Source of the DNA: Noviherbaspirillum malthae
Lineage (GTDB): Bacteria > Pseudomonadota > Gammaproteobacteria > Burkholderiales > Burkholderiaceae_D
Assembly: GCF_015352985.1 (NCBI RefSeq)
Contig: NZ_JACYXF010000023.1
Location: forward strand, 25,324 to 89,323
Direction of reading: 5' to 3'
Length of the DNA stretch: 64,000 nt
Part shown: piece by piece, positions 53,348 through 62,576 of the stretch
Layout: each line of letters opens with the position of its first letter
How positions within the stretch are numbered: the stretch's first letter is position 1
Translations under genes and position numbers: made by a program
Notes under the pieces: generated by a model
Seen by the model: the letters and a program-made list of their open reading frames with translations, nothing else
Told to the model about the DNA's origin: nothing
The model's database searches: none

Positions 53348-55825
53348 TTACCCTATATTCAAATTCATACGCCGAAAGCAATCCCTCCCCGCCCTCTTCG
53401 CCTCATACAGCGCCTTGTCAGCATCCAGCATCAGCGCATCCCTGTCCTTGCCCGTACCCGGCGCAGCCACGCCGATGCCGATACTGATGCTGGGCACCAC
53501 ACCGCCGTCCTGCAGCATCAAGGGCTGCCGGCCTGCATCAATCAGCTTGGCGGCGATCACGTCTGCCTCTTCGCCGCTGTGCAGCCCTTCGAGAATGACG
53601 ACGAATTCATCACCGCCGAGCCGCGCCACGGTGTCGGTCGCACGTACATGGCGCTTGAGCCGGATCGCCGTCTCGCGCAGCACCGCATCGCCTCCCGCAT
53701 GTCCATGCGTATCGTTGATCTGCTTGAAATAATCGACATCGATCACCATCAGCGCCAGCGTCTGTCCTGAACGCGCAGCGCGCACCATTCCTTCTGCCAG
53801 CTTTTCATCGAAATGGCGCCGGTTCGGCAATCCCGTCAGCGTGTCGTGGCGCGCCAGCAGCGTGAGCTGCCGTTCAACTGCCTTGAGCTCGGTCACATCG
53901 CTGAGCACGGCTACCGCACCATAGACGGCGCCGGAGCCGTCGAGCAGCGGTTTGGCATTGACGGAGACATGCCGCGCTTCCGGAGCATGTTTCACCTCAA
54001 GCTCAAGGTTGCGCACCGGACTGCCCTGCAAGGCCTGGGACAGCCCCATCTCCTTCTTTTCGCCCGCTTCATTCACGCCGTACATGCCCGACGCCTCGGC
54101 CCACTCGGCGAGCGCCATGCCGCGGCCGTCGGCGATGCCGCTGAGTTCGCGCGCGGCACGATTGACCAGCACGATGAGACCATCGGCGTCGCAGACCTTG
54201 ACCCCGACATCAATGGTTTCAAGAATGGTATTGAGCAGGCGCCGCTCCTGCTCCAGCTTGCGTTCCAGGTCCCTGCGCGTGGAGAAGGCCTCGTTGGCGC
54301 TTTCGACAGCCTGGCGAATACGGGACTCATGCGCGCGGTGATGCTCCAGCGCCTGCCGTTCCGCCGTCACGTCCAGCACGATGCCGGTGAAGGTAAGGCC
54401 GTCGGCAGTCATCTCGGTGGGAGAAGATGTGGCCTTGATCCAGCGTATCCCGCCATCTGAGCACAGCAGCCGCCCCTCGAAATACCAGTCGCTGCGGTCG
54501 GCGATGGCGAGTGCGATCGAGTCGGTGAAGCAGGTCATGTCTTCGGGATGGATGGGCACGCGGCTCCAGTCGGCCATCAGCGCATTCGCCGGCACGCCGA
54601 ACATGTCCCGGCAGCGTTCGCTGATGTAGTTGAAGCCCTGCCTGCCGTCATGGCGGGCATGCCACTGGAAGATCAGCGCCGGCACGCGCTTCATGATCTG
54701 CTGCAGATGCAGCTCGCGGTGCCGCAGTTCGTCCTGCGCCTTCACCCTCTCTGTGATGTCTTCCAGGATGCCGACGTAATTGAGCAGGCCGCCGGCCTTG
54801 TCCCGCACCGGCGCCATCAACAGCTCATTGATGAAGAGTTCGCCGTTCCTGCGGTAATTGCGCAGCACGACCTGGCACTCCCGGCCTGCGGCCATGGCCT
54901 CGCTCAGGCGCTGCAGCTGCTCCTGGCTCTTGTCGTTGCGGTGCAGGAAGGCGCAGTTGCGGCCAAGCACCTCCGCCTGGCTGTAGCCGGTGATGCGCTC
55001 GAACGCGGGATTGCAGTAGATGATGGGACTGCCCGCGGCATTGGGATCGATGATGACGACGCCGTTGCTGGCCGCGCGCAGCGCATCTCCCTGCACATGC
55101 AGGCGTTCCAGCACCTGCTGCTGCGCGGTCACGTCGCGCGCCGCGCAGTACAGCCGGCCGTTGCCCACGACGCGGGTGCTCCACTCCAGCCAGACGTAGT
55201 CGCCGTCCTTGTGGCGGTAGCGGTTGCGGAAGCCCTTCAGCGGCTGCCCGCGGCCGGTGGCATGGGCTTCGGCCATCGTGCGCGCATGGTCGTCGGGGTG
55301 GACGAAGTCGAGGAAGGGCCGGGACGTCAGCTCCTGCGAAGACCAGCCGAGCACCGCAGTCCAGCGGTCGTTGACGCGTTCGAAGCGGTCGGAGGGTCCT
55401 TGGATGACCAGCATGTCGGGCGACAGGTCGAAGAAGGCGTCGCGGTCGGCTTCGGCCCGCATGCGCGCGGAAATGTCGTCCGCATGCACGACCACGAAAT
55501 CGGGATCGCCGCCCCGGTCGCGCACCATCGATGCCGTCATCGACACCCAGACCGGATAGCCGCTGCGATGCAGGTAGCGCTTGTCGATCCGGTATGAAGG
55601 AATCAGGCCATTGCCCATCTGGCTTGCAAGATGGGCATCCGCCGCCAAGTCGTCTGGATGCGTGATGTCCTGGAAGGTCAATTCCCTCAGTTCCATCCTG
55701 GTATAGCCGACCAGGCGGATGAATGCCTCGTTGGCATCGATCCAGCGCCCATCCAGCGCCACCAGCGCCATGCCCATGGAGGTGAACCTGAATGCCTGCA
55801 TGAACAGGTCTTCTTGTTCTGTCAT
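53348..55825 (-). CDS. Multi-PAS diguanylate cyclase (five PAS + GGDEF)
   Basis: A cytoplasmic sensor of 825 residues that should make cyclic di-GMP. Five PAS-type domains lie at about 5-125, 126-240, 245-360, 370-492 and 528-650, with a coiled coil near 495-530. The GGDEF domain covers about 655-820, with DTLTGLPNRR, DVDYFKQINDTHGH and an intact RLGGDEF (737-741). The product-inhibition I-site R728-A-T-D731 is present. No EAL domain or membrane helix is seen. The third PAS is LOV-like with C291. The ATG at 55825 is preferred; the frame is open to 55912. Confidence 0.92.
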   Translation of the reverse strand: MTEQEDLFMQAFRFTSMGMALVALDGRWIDANEAFIRLVGYTRMELRELTFQDITHPDDLAADAHLASQMGNGLIPSYRIDKRYLHRSGYPVWVSMTASMVRDRGGDPDFVVVHADDISARMRAEADRDAFFDLSPDMLVIQGPSDRFERVNDRWTAVLGWSSQELTSRPFLDFVHPDDHARTMAEAHATGRGQPLKGFRNRYRHKDGDYVWLEWSTRVVGNGRLYCAARDVTAQQQVLERLHVQGDALRAASNGVVIIDPNAAGSPIIYCNPAFERITGYSQAEVLGRNCAFLHRNDKSQEQLQRLSEAMAAGRECQVVLRNYRRNGELFINELLMAPVRDKAGGLLNYVGILEDITERVKAQDELRHRELHLQQIMKRVPALIFQWHARHDGRQGFNYISERCRDMFGVPANALMADWSRVPIHPEDMTCFTDSIALAIADRSDWYFEGRLLCSDGGIRWIKATSSPTEMTADGLTFTGIVLDVTAERQALEHHRAHESRIRQAVESANEAFSTRRDLERKLEQERRLLNTILETIDVGVKVCDADGLIVLVNRAARELSGIADGRGMALAEWAEASGMYGVNEAGEKKEMGLSQALQGSPVRNLELEVKHAPEARHVSVNAKPLLDGSGAVYGAVAVLSDVTELKAVERQLTLLARHDTLTGLPNRRHFDEKLAEGMVRAARSGQTLALMVIDVDYFKQINDTHGHAGGDAVLRETAIRLKRHVRATDTVARLGGDEFVVILEGLHSGEEADVIAAKLIDAGRQPLMLQDGGVVPSISIGIGVAAPGTGKDRDALMLDADKALYEAKRAGRDCFRRMNLNIG
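54746..55093 (-). other. LOV-like PAS domain within the diguanylate cyclase
   Basis: Residues ~245-360 follow the LOV pattern: NPAFERITGYSQAEVLGRNC (C291), LRNYRRNGELFINEL (N323, N333), PVRD and YVGILEDIT. The photoactive cysteine and both flavin-contacting asparagines are kept. The canonical NCRFLQ reads NCAFLH and the signalling glutamine of the last strand is leucine (L354). Flavin binding and photochemistry are therefore uncertain. Confidence 0.7.
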
Positions 55826-56125
55826 CACGTAACGCGTTTCCCTGTGGCCGGCAGAACCGATCCCGGTCCTGCCGGCGTTGAATGTCGATGCCATCCATGC
55901 AAGCCGGCGCATGCCGAGCCTGTCACGGGGCGGGTATTTCGCTTTTTGGAGGAGCGCGAAAATGCCGAGGATGGAACCATTGACCGGCCGGATTCCGGTT
56001 GGTTCTCATCGGCAATATCGACTGCGGGGATAGGGCAGGCGGAAATGAGAAGCAGGCCGCGCAAGCTTGGCGGCCGTGCCTGATTCAAACGTGCGACATT
56101 GTAGCAGCGGCAGCAGAGATTCCGC
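55826..56125. other. Intergenic region between glcF and the cyclase gene
   Basis: A 300-base gap. TACAAT on the minus strand (56098-56103) is a possible -10 for the cyclase gene, giving a leader of about 260 bases. A GC-rich inverted repeat (GGCCGC at about 56055 with GCGGCC at about 56070) lies just past it without a T-run. No gene seen. Confidence 0.5.
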
Positions 56126-57358
56126 TCAGCGGGCCTGCGCAAGTGCCTGGTCGACCAGCTCGATCCAGTGGCCGACCGGCGTATCGGTGCCGGACTGCAG
56201 GTGGGTCTGGCAGCCGACGTTGGCGGAGACGATCATGTCCGGCCTGGTGGCTTGCAGGTTCTGCAACTTGTTGTCGCGCAGCTGGTAGGCCATCTCCGGC
56301 TGCAGCACCGAATAGGTGCCGGCCGAGCCGCAGCACAGGTGGCTGTCGGCGCACAGCTGGACGTCGACGCCGATGGCGCGCAGCAGGCCTTCCACCTTGC
56401 CGCGGATCTGCTGGCCGTGCTGCAGCGTGCAGGGCGGATGATAGGCGACGCGCTTGTTCAATTTGCCATTGAGCTTCGCCGCCAGCTCCGCTTCGAAGGC
56501 GGGCAGGATTTCGCTGATGTCTTTTGTCAGTTCGGAAATGCGTTTGGCCTTGGCCGCATATTTTTCATCATGCGCGAACAGATGGCCGTAATCCTTGACG
56601 GTGACGCCGCAGCCGGATGCCGTCATGACGATCGCTTCCACGCCCGACTCCACCAGCGGCCACCAGGCATCGATGTTGTTGCGCATGTCGTTCAGGCCGC
56701 CGTCGTGGTCGTTCATGTGATAGCGGATCGCGCCGCAGCAGCCGGCCTTGGGCGCGGTGATCAATTGCACGCCGAGCGCGTCGAGCACGCGGGCGGCGGC
56801 GACATTGATGTTGGGCGCCATCGACGGCTGCACGCAGCCCTGCAGCACCAGCATCTTGCGTGCATGCTCGGTGCGCGGCCAGGCGCCGGCATTCTGCTTC
56901 TTCGGCACCTTGTTGCGCAGCACCGACGGCAGCAGCGGACGCGCCATCTGCCCTGCTCCCATTGCCGGCTTGAACAGCCACTGGCGCGGCAAGCCTTCCT
57001 TCAATGCGTTGCGCACGATGCGCTGCGACAGCGGGCGCGGCACCTGGTCTTCCACCACCTTGCGGCCGATGTCGACCAGGCGGCCGTACTGCACGCCGGA
57101 CGGACAGGTCGATTCGCAGTTGCGGCAGGTGAGACAGCGGTCGAGATGGGTCTGCGTCTTCTGCGTCGCCGGCTTGCCTTCAAGTACCTGCTTGATCAGG
57201 TAGATGCGGCCGCGCGGGCCGTCGAGTTCGTCGCCGAGCAATTGATAGGTCGGACAGGTCGCAGTGCAAAAGCCGCAGTGCACGCACTTGCGCAGAATCG
57301 CGTCGGCTTCCTTGCCTTCGCGCGTGTCCTTGATGAAATCGGCAAGATTGGTTTGCAT
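56126..57358 (-). CDS. glcF: Glycolate oxidase iron-sulfur subunit GlcF
   Basis: The electron-transfer subunit of glycolate oxidase, 410 residues. Two ferredoxin motifs are CVHCGFCTATCP and CLTCRNCESTCP. Two CCG domains follow, with AGCCGAIRYHM and HLCCGSAGTY. The ATG at 57358 starts MQTNLADFIKDT. It lies 2 bases after glcE; the three subunits act as one membrane-associated complex that oxidises glycolate to glyoxylate. Confidence 0.96.
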   Translation of the reverse strand: MQTNLADFIKDTREGKEADAILRKCVHCGFCTATCPTYQLLGDELDGPRGRIYLIKQVLEGKPATQKTQTHLDRCLTCRNCESTCPSGVQYGRLVDIGRKVVEDQVPRPLSQRIVRNALKEGLPRQWLFKPAMGAGQMARPLLPSVLRNKVPKKQNAGAWPRTEHARKMLVLQGCVQPSMAPNINVAAARVLDALGVQLITAPKAGCCGAIRYHMNDHDGGLNDMRNNIDAWWPLVESGVEAIVMTASGCGVTVKDYGHLFAHDEKYAAKAKRISELTKDISEILPAFEAELAAKLNGKLNKRVAYHPPCTLQHGQQIRGKVEGLLRAIGVDVQLCADSHLCCGSAGTYSVLQPEMAYQLRDNKLQNLQATRPDMIVSANVGCQTHLQSGTDTPVGHWIELVDQALAQAR

Positions 57359-57360
57359 GT

Positions 57361-58428
57361 TTAAAACTCGTTGTACATCCGGCCGCGGTTGAAGATGCCG
57401 GCCGGATCGAAGGATTGTTTCAGGTTGCGGTGGATCTTCTCCACCGCCGGCGCCAGCGGATGGAACACGCCGGCGCTCTTGTCGCCGCCGCGGAACAGCG
57501 TCGCATGGCCGCCGGCGCGCTCGGCCGCGGCGCGTATCGTTGCGGCATCGGCATCGCTGCGCAGCCAGCGCTGGGCGCCGCCCCATTCGATCAGCTGTTC
57601 GCCGTCGAGCGGCAGCGGCTGTGCGACCGAAGGCACCGACAGCCGCCACAGCGCGGTCGGCCCGGTGGTCGCGGCGAAGAAGGCATTGTTGTGGTTGCGC
57701 AGTTCGCTCCAGAACATCTCGGCCTCGGCATCTTCCTCGCCGCCCATCTTCTGCACCGCCGAGCGCACCGCCGCCTCGGCACCGGACAGGCGCACGATCA
57801 GCACGCCGCCGTGCCATGCGCTGGCCGAGACCGGCAGCGGCTGGCCGCCCCAGCGGTTGAGCTGTTCGATGGCCTTATCCTGCTGCATCTCGAAGCGCAG
57901 CGTGGTTTCGGCGAAGGGCTTGGGCAGCACCTTGAGCGAGACTTCGAGAATCAGCCCGAGCGTGCCGAGGGAGCCGGCCAACAGGCGCGAGACGTCATAG
58001 CCGGCGACGTTCTTCATCACCTGTCCGCCGAAATGCAGCACCTCGCCCTTCGCATCCATGAGCACCGCGCCGAGCACGAAGTCGCGCACCGCGCCCACCG
58101 CCTGCCGGCGCGGACCCGACAGGCCGGCGGCCACGACGCCGCCGATGGTGGAAGCGGGTCCGTACTGAGGCGGCTCGAAGGCCAGCACCTGGTTGTGCTT
58201 GGCAAGCGCGGATTCAATCTCCAGCAGCGGCGTACCGCAGCGCGCGGTGATGACCAGCTCGGTCGGATCGTAGGCGATGATGCCCGAGTATTCGCGGGTA
58301 TCGAGGATGTCGCCCTGCAGCGCCTGTCCGTACCAGTCCTTGGTGCCGCCGCCGCGAATGCGCAGCGGCTTGCCGGCCGATGTTGCGGACATGATCGCGT
58401 CGCGGAATTGTTGCAATGCCTGTTCCAT
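57361..58428 (-). CDS. glcE: Glycolate oxidase FAD-binding subunit GlcE
   Basis: A 355-residue FAD-binding subunit, shorter than GlcD. The FAD-binding region includes LRIRGGGTKDWYG, GPASTIGGVVAAGLSGPRRQ and VAGYDVSRLLAGSLGTLG. AGGAGAATT precedes the ATG and overlaps the glcD stop codon, which indicates tight coupling. Confidence 0.95.
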   Translation of the reverse strand: MEQALQQFRDAIMSATSAGKPLRIRGGGTKDWYGQALQGDILDTREYSGIIAYDPTELVITARCGTPLLEIESALAKHNQVLAFEPPQYGPASTIGGVVAAGLSGPRRQAVGAVRDFVLGAVLMDAKGEVLHFGGQVMKNVAGYDVSRLLAGSLGTLGLILEVSLKVLPKPFAETTLRFEMQQDKAIEQLNRWGGQPLPVSASAWHGGVLIVRLSGAEAAVRSAVQKMGGEEDAEAEMFWSELRNHNNAFFAATTGPTALWRLSVPSVAQPLPLDGEQLIEWGGAQRWLRSDADAATIRAAAERAGGHATLFRGGDKSAGVFHPLAPAVEKIHRNLKQSFDPAGIFNRGRMYNEF

Positions 58429-58435
58429 AATTCTC

Positions 58436-59923
58436 CTAGAAGCGCGGCAGATCGGCGAACTTCAGCAGTCCGCGCTTCACATGCATCTTGCCGTACTCGG
58501 CGCAGCGGTGAAGCGAGGGAATCGCCTTGTCCGGGTTGAGCAGGAAGGCGGTGTCGAAGGCCCGCTTGACGGCGAAGAAGGCTTCGCGCTCCTGCGGCGA
58601 ATACTGCACGCACATGGAATTGATCTTTTCGATGCCGACACCGTGTTCGCCGGTGATCGTGCCGCCGACCTCGACGCAGAGTTCGAGGATGTCGGCGCCG
58701 AAGGCTTCGGCCCGCTCGAATTCGCCGGGCGTATTGGCATCGAACAGGATCAGCGGATGCAGGTTGCCGTCGCCGGCGTGGAAGACGTTGGCGCAGCGCA
58801 GCCCGTGCTTCTTTTCCATCTCGGTGATGCTCACCAGCACATGCGCGAGATGCTTGCGAGGAATGGTGCCGTCCATGCAGTAGTAATCGGGGGAAATGCG
58901 GCCCGCTGCCGGAAATGCATTCTTGCGGCCCGACCAGAACTTCAGGCGTTCAACTTCGTTCTGCGACACGGCAATGGCGGTCGCACCCGAGGCCTTGAGC
59001 ACTTCGGTCATGCGCGCGATTTCCTCTTCCACCTCTTCAGGTATGCCGTCGGACTCGCACAGCAGGATGGCTTCGGCTTCGGTGTCGTAGCCGGCCTTCA
59101 CGAAAGGCTCGACCATGCGCGACGACGTCTTGTCCATCATTTCCAGGCCGGCGGGAATGATGCCGGCGGCGATCACGTTGGCGACCGCATCGCCGCCCTT
59201 GACCACGTCATCGAAGGACGCCATGATCACCCGCGCCAGCTGCGGCTTGGGCACCAGCTTGACGGTGACTTCCGTGACCACGCCAAGCATGCCTTCGGAA
59301 CCGATGAAGACCGCGAGCAGGTCCAGCCCCGGCGCGTCGAGCGCCTCGCCGCCGAGTTCGACGACTTCACCTTCGATGGTCACCATGCGCACGCGCAGCA
59401 CGTTGTGCACGGTGAGGCCGTATTTCAGGCAATGCACGCCGCCGGAATTCTCGGCGACGTTGCCGCCGATGGTGCAGGCGATCTGCGAGGACGGGTCGGG
59501 CGCATAGTAGAGCCCGTGCGCCGCGGCGGCTTCGGAAATGGCAAGGTTGCGCACGCCCGGCTGCACCACGGCGGTCCGGGAATAGGCATCGAGCCTGATG
59601 ATCTTGTTGAACTTGGCGGTCGACAGCACCACGCCGTCGGCGATCGGCATCGCGCCGCCGGACAGGCCGGTGCCCGCGCCGCGCGGCACGATGGGCACCT
59701 GCAGGTCGCGGCAGGTCTTGAGGATGTCGATCACTTGCGCCTCGTTCTGCGGCAGCACCACGACCATCGGCAGCTGGCGATAGGCCGACAGGCCGTCGCA
59801 TTCATAGGGACGGGTATCTTCCTCGTTGAAGAGCACGCAGCCGGCCGGCAGCAGCCGATCGAGGGCGCTGGCGACCTGGCGCTGGCGGTCCAGGGTAAAT
59901 TGGGGCGTTGCGGGGGCGTTCAT
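58436..59923 (-). CDS. glcD: Glycolate oxidase subunit GlcD
   Basis: The catalytic FAD subunit, 495 residues. The FAD-binding domain has IVPRGAGTGLSGGAMPIADG and IGGNVAENSGGVHCLKYG. The C-terminal cap carries FHAGDGNLHPLI and GEHGVGIEKI. GGAG lies upstream of the ATG at 59923. The family also includes D-lactate dehydrogenases; glcEF downstream settle the assignment. Confidence 0.95.
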   Translation of the reverse strand: MNAPATPQFTLDRQRQVASALDRLLPAGCVLFNEEDTRPYECDGLSAYRQLPMVVVLPQNEAQVIDILKTCRDLQVPIVPRGAGTGLSGGAMPIADGVVLSTAKFNKIIRLDAYSRTAVVQPGVRNLAISEAAAAHGLYYAPDPSSQIACTIGGNVAENSGGVHCLKYGLTVHNVLRVRMVTIEGEVVELGGEALDAPGLDLLAVFIGSEGMLGVVTEVTVKLVPKPQLARVIMASFDDVVKGGDAVANVIAAGIIPAGLEMMDKTSSRMVEPFVKAGYDTEAEAILLCESDGIPEEVEEEIARMTEVLKASGATAIAVSQNEVERLKFWSGRKNAFPAAGRISPDYYCMDGTIPRKHLAHVLVSITEMEKKHGLRCANVFHAGDGNLHPLILFDANTPGEFERAEAFGADILELCVEVGGTITGEHGVGIEKINSMCVQYSPQEREAFFAVKRAFDTAFLLNPDKAIPSLHRCAEYGKMHVKRGLLKFADLPRF

Positions 59924-59996
59924 GTCCTGCTCCAGGGGGAATCGGTGATGCTCGGCTTGCGGCAGAGCCATTATCCGTGCAACGGCCTTGCCTCAG

Positions 59997-60059
59997 GTGA
60001 AAGCTGCGGAGCCGCTGCTTGAATTCTTTTCACGAATATTGCCGTTGCGGCAGCTTCAC
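59997..60059. repeat. Imperfect inverted repeat in the glcD leader
   Basis: GTGAAAGCTGC (59997-60007) and GCAGCTTCAC (60050-60059) are complementary apart from one extra A. They lie in the 183-base spacer between the LysR gene stop and glcD. It may be an operator or a leader hairpin for glcDEF. Confidence 0.5.
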
Positions 60060-60106
60060 CGCAGCCACGGCCATACGGTCAGGCTTACTCAGTCAGGATC
60101 ACACAG

Positions 60107-60997
60107 TCACAGCCGGCCGAAGCTCTTCCTCAGCCAGTCGATGAAGGCGCCGACTTCCGGCCGCACCCGTGCCTGCGGTTCGTAGACCACGTAATAGGCA
60201 TGCGGCGGCGTCTTGAGTTCCACATCCTTGAACAGGTGGACGACCTCGCCGCGCTCAAGCAGCTCCTGCACGAAATGCTTGCGTGTGAGGCCGACGCCGT
60301 AGCCGTGCCGGATCGCTTCCAGCAGCAGGCCGAGGTCGTCGAGCCGCAGCGCATTGGAAGGCTCGGACCAGTCGAGTCCGGCGACTTCGAACCAGGGCTG
60401 CCACGGCTCCAGCGCCGAGCGCAGCAGGGTCGCCTTGGCCAGGTCCGAGGGCTGCTCCAGCCCGCCGATCTTTTCCAGGTAGGCCGGGCTGGCCACGGCG
60501 AAGGTCGGTTCCTCGAACAGCTTTTCCGTCACCAGATCGGTGTAGTTGCCGGGGCCGAAGCGCACCTCGACATCGCTCTCCGACAGCGCCAGGTCGTACA
60601 GCGGCACCGACAGGAACAGCTCCAGCACGATATCCGGATACTGGCGGGTGAAGTCGCCCAGGCGCGGCACCAGCAAGTAGCGGGCGAAGGTGGGCGGCAC
60701 CGTCACCTTGATGCGCGGCTGCGCCGGGGCGCTGCGATGCGGCATCGGGAAATCGGTCAGGGTGCGCAGCGCGGCCCGCACCACGTCGAGATAGCGCCGG
60801 CCGAACTCCGACAGGCTGACCGCGCGGCCGTCGCGCAGGAACAGGCGTTCGCCGACGAATTCCTCCAGCAGCCGGATGCGGTGCGACAGCGCCGACGGCG
60901 TGATGCACAGCTCCTCGGCCGCCAGCGCGAAGGAACCGAGCCGGGCCGCCGCCTCGAAGGCGGACAGTGCATGGACGGGAGGCAGGCGGGTCGCCAT
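60107..60997 (-). CDS. LysR-family regulator (GcvA-like)
   Basis: A 296-residue regulator. The helix-turn-helix region is LSAFEAAARLGSFALAAEEL (ending CITPSALSHRI). The substrate-binding domain follows from about residue 90. Start choice is between ATG 60997 and ATG 61015; the former begins the GcvA-type MATRLPPVHALSAFEAA. It lies between a 2-hydroxyacid dehydrogenase and glcDEF on the same strand, so it may control one or both. The effector is unknown. Confidence 0.9.
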   Translation of the reverse strand: MATRLPPVHALSAFEAAARLGSFALAAEELCITPSALSHRIRLLEEFVGERLFLRDGRAVSLSEFGRRYLDVVRAALRTLTDFPMPHRSAPAQPRIKVTVPPTFARYLLVPRLGDFTRQYPDIVLELFLSVPLYDLALSESDVEVRFGPGNYTDLVTEKLFEEPTFAVASPAYLEKIGGLEQPSDLAKATLLRSALEPWQPWFEVAGLDWSEPSNALRLDDLGLLLEAIRHGYGVGLTRKHFVQELLERGEVVHLFKDVELKTPPHAYYVVYEPQARVRPEVGAFIDWLRKSFGRL

Positions 60998-61008
60998 CGG
61001 AAGTCGTC

Positions 61009-62418
61009 CTACCATTGAATGATCTTGCCTGGATTCATGATGTTCTTGGGGTCGAGCGCATGCTTGAGCATGCGCATGGTGGCGATTGCTTCCTCGCCAT
61101 GCTCCTGGACCAGGAAATCCATCTTGTGCATGCCGACGCCGTGTTCGCCGGTGCAGGTGCCGTCCATCGAGATCGCCCGCGCCACCATGCGGGCATTGAC
61201 GCCTTCGGCCTTGGCGACGTCGGCCGGATCGCTGGGATCGACCATCATGAGCACATGGAAATTGCCGTCGCCGACATGGCCGATGATGGCGTGGATGATG
61301 CCGTTCTTTTCGCAGTCGGCCTTGGTGTCGAGGATGCATTCGGCCAGCCGCGAGATCGGCACGCAGCAGTCGGTGGAAATTCCCCTGCCGCCGGGGCGCA
61401 TCTGCAGCATCGCGAAGTAGGCATTGTGCCGCGCCGCCCATAGCCGCGAACGGTCTTCCGGCCGGGTTGCCCATTCAAAACCGATCGCATTGAATTCGGC
61501 AACGATCTCCTGCACCGTCTGCGCCTGCTCCTCGACGCCGCGTTCGCTGCCGTGGAATTCGAATAGCAGCAGCGGCTTTTCCGGCAGGTTGAGCTTGTCG
61601 TGCACATTGATGGCATGCACGCTTTTCTCGTCGAGGAATTCGACGCGGGCGACCGGCACGCCCATCTGTATGGTCTGGATCACCGCATTGACCGCATCGG
61701 CGGTGGTCGGGAAGGAGCAGACCGCGGCGGACACCGCTTCCGGCTGCGGATAGATGCGCACCGTGACCTCGGTGATGATGCCGAGCGTGCCCTCGCTGCC
61801 AACGAAAACCCGCGTCAGGTCATAGCCTGCCGAGGACTTCTTGGCGCGGGTGCCGGTCTTGATGATGCGGCCGTCGGACGTCACCACGGTGAGCGCCAGC
61901 GTGTTTTCGCGCATGGTGCCGTAGCGCACGGCATTGGTGCCGGAAGCGCGGGTGGCCGCCATGCCGCCGAGGGAGGCATCGGCGCCCGGATCGATCGGGA
62001 AGAACAGGCCGGTATCGCGGATTTCCTGGTTGAGCTGCTTGCGGGTGACGCCGGCCTGCACTGTTGCGGTCTGGTCTTCCGCATGCACGGCCAGCACCTG
62101 GTTCATTTGCGACAGGTCGATGGTGACGCCGCCGCGCAGCGCCAGGATATGCCCTTCCAGCGAAGTGCCGGTGCCGTAGGGAATGATCGGTACTTCATGG
62201 AGGTTGCACAGCTTGACCGCTTGCGCGACTTCCTCGGTGGTCTGCGCGAAGACCACGGCGTCCGGCGGCATCGGGTCATACGACGATTCGTCGCGGCCGT
62301 GGTGTTCCCGCATGGCTTGCGAGGTGGAAAAGCGGTCTTCGAAAATCGACTCGAGCGCGGCCAGCAGTTCGGCGGGCACGGGCTTCTTCAGCGCGGCCAG
62401 TTGGGCGGGATGGTTCAT
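61009..62418 (-). CDS. FAD-linked D-2-hydroxyacid (D-lactate) dehydrogenase
   Basis: A 469-residue GlcD/DLD-type flavoprotein, probably D-lactate dehydrogenase (cytochrome). The FAD domain has IIPYGTGTSLEGHILALRGG and DASLGGMAATRASGTNAVRYG (parts). The cap domain has IIGHVGDGNFHVLMM and GEHGVGMHKMDFLVQEHG. It has no glcE/glcF partner of its own. Glycolate or another D-2-hydroxyacid remains possible as substrate. Confidence 0.88.
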   Translation of the reverse strand: MNHPAQLAALKKPVPAELLAALESIFEDRFSTSQAMREHHGRDESSYDPMPPDAVVFAQTTEEVAQAVKLCNLHEVPIIPYGTGTSLEGHILALRGGVTIDLSQMNQVLAVHAEDQTATVQAGVTRKQLNQEIRDTGLFFPIDPGADASLGGMAATRASGTNAVRYGTMRENTLALTVVTSDGRIIKTGTRAKKSSAGYDLTRVFVGSEGTLGIITEVTVRIYPQPEAVSAAVCSFPTTADAVNAVIQTIQMGVPVARVEFLDEKSVHAINVHDKLNLPEKPLLLFEFHGSERGVEEQAQTVQEIVAEFNAIGFEWATRPEDRSRLWAARHNAYFAMLQMRPGGRGISTDCCVPISRLAECILDTKADCEKNGIIHAIIGHVGDGNFHVLMMVDPSDPADVAKAEGVNARMVARAISMDGTCTGEHGVGMHKMDFLVQEHGEEAIATMRMLKHALDPKNIMNPGKIIQW

Positions 62419-62576
62419 GGGCGTCTCCGATGTAATCCATGTTGTTGCAGGCGTTGCCTGATTTTACTCTCTTGCCCCTTTTTGCGGCGGCGACATCGTC
62501 GCGCAAGCGACTGCGCAGCGGCAGCTTTTGTCGTATGCTGGCCGCTTTCCACACTTGACGACTTGACGAAAACGCC

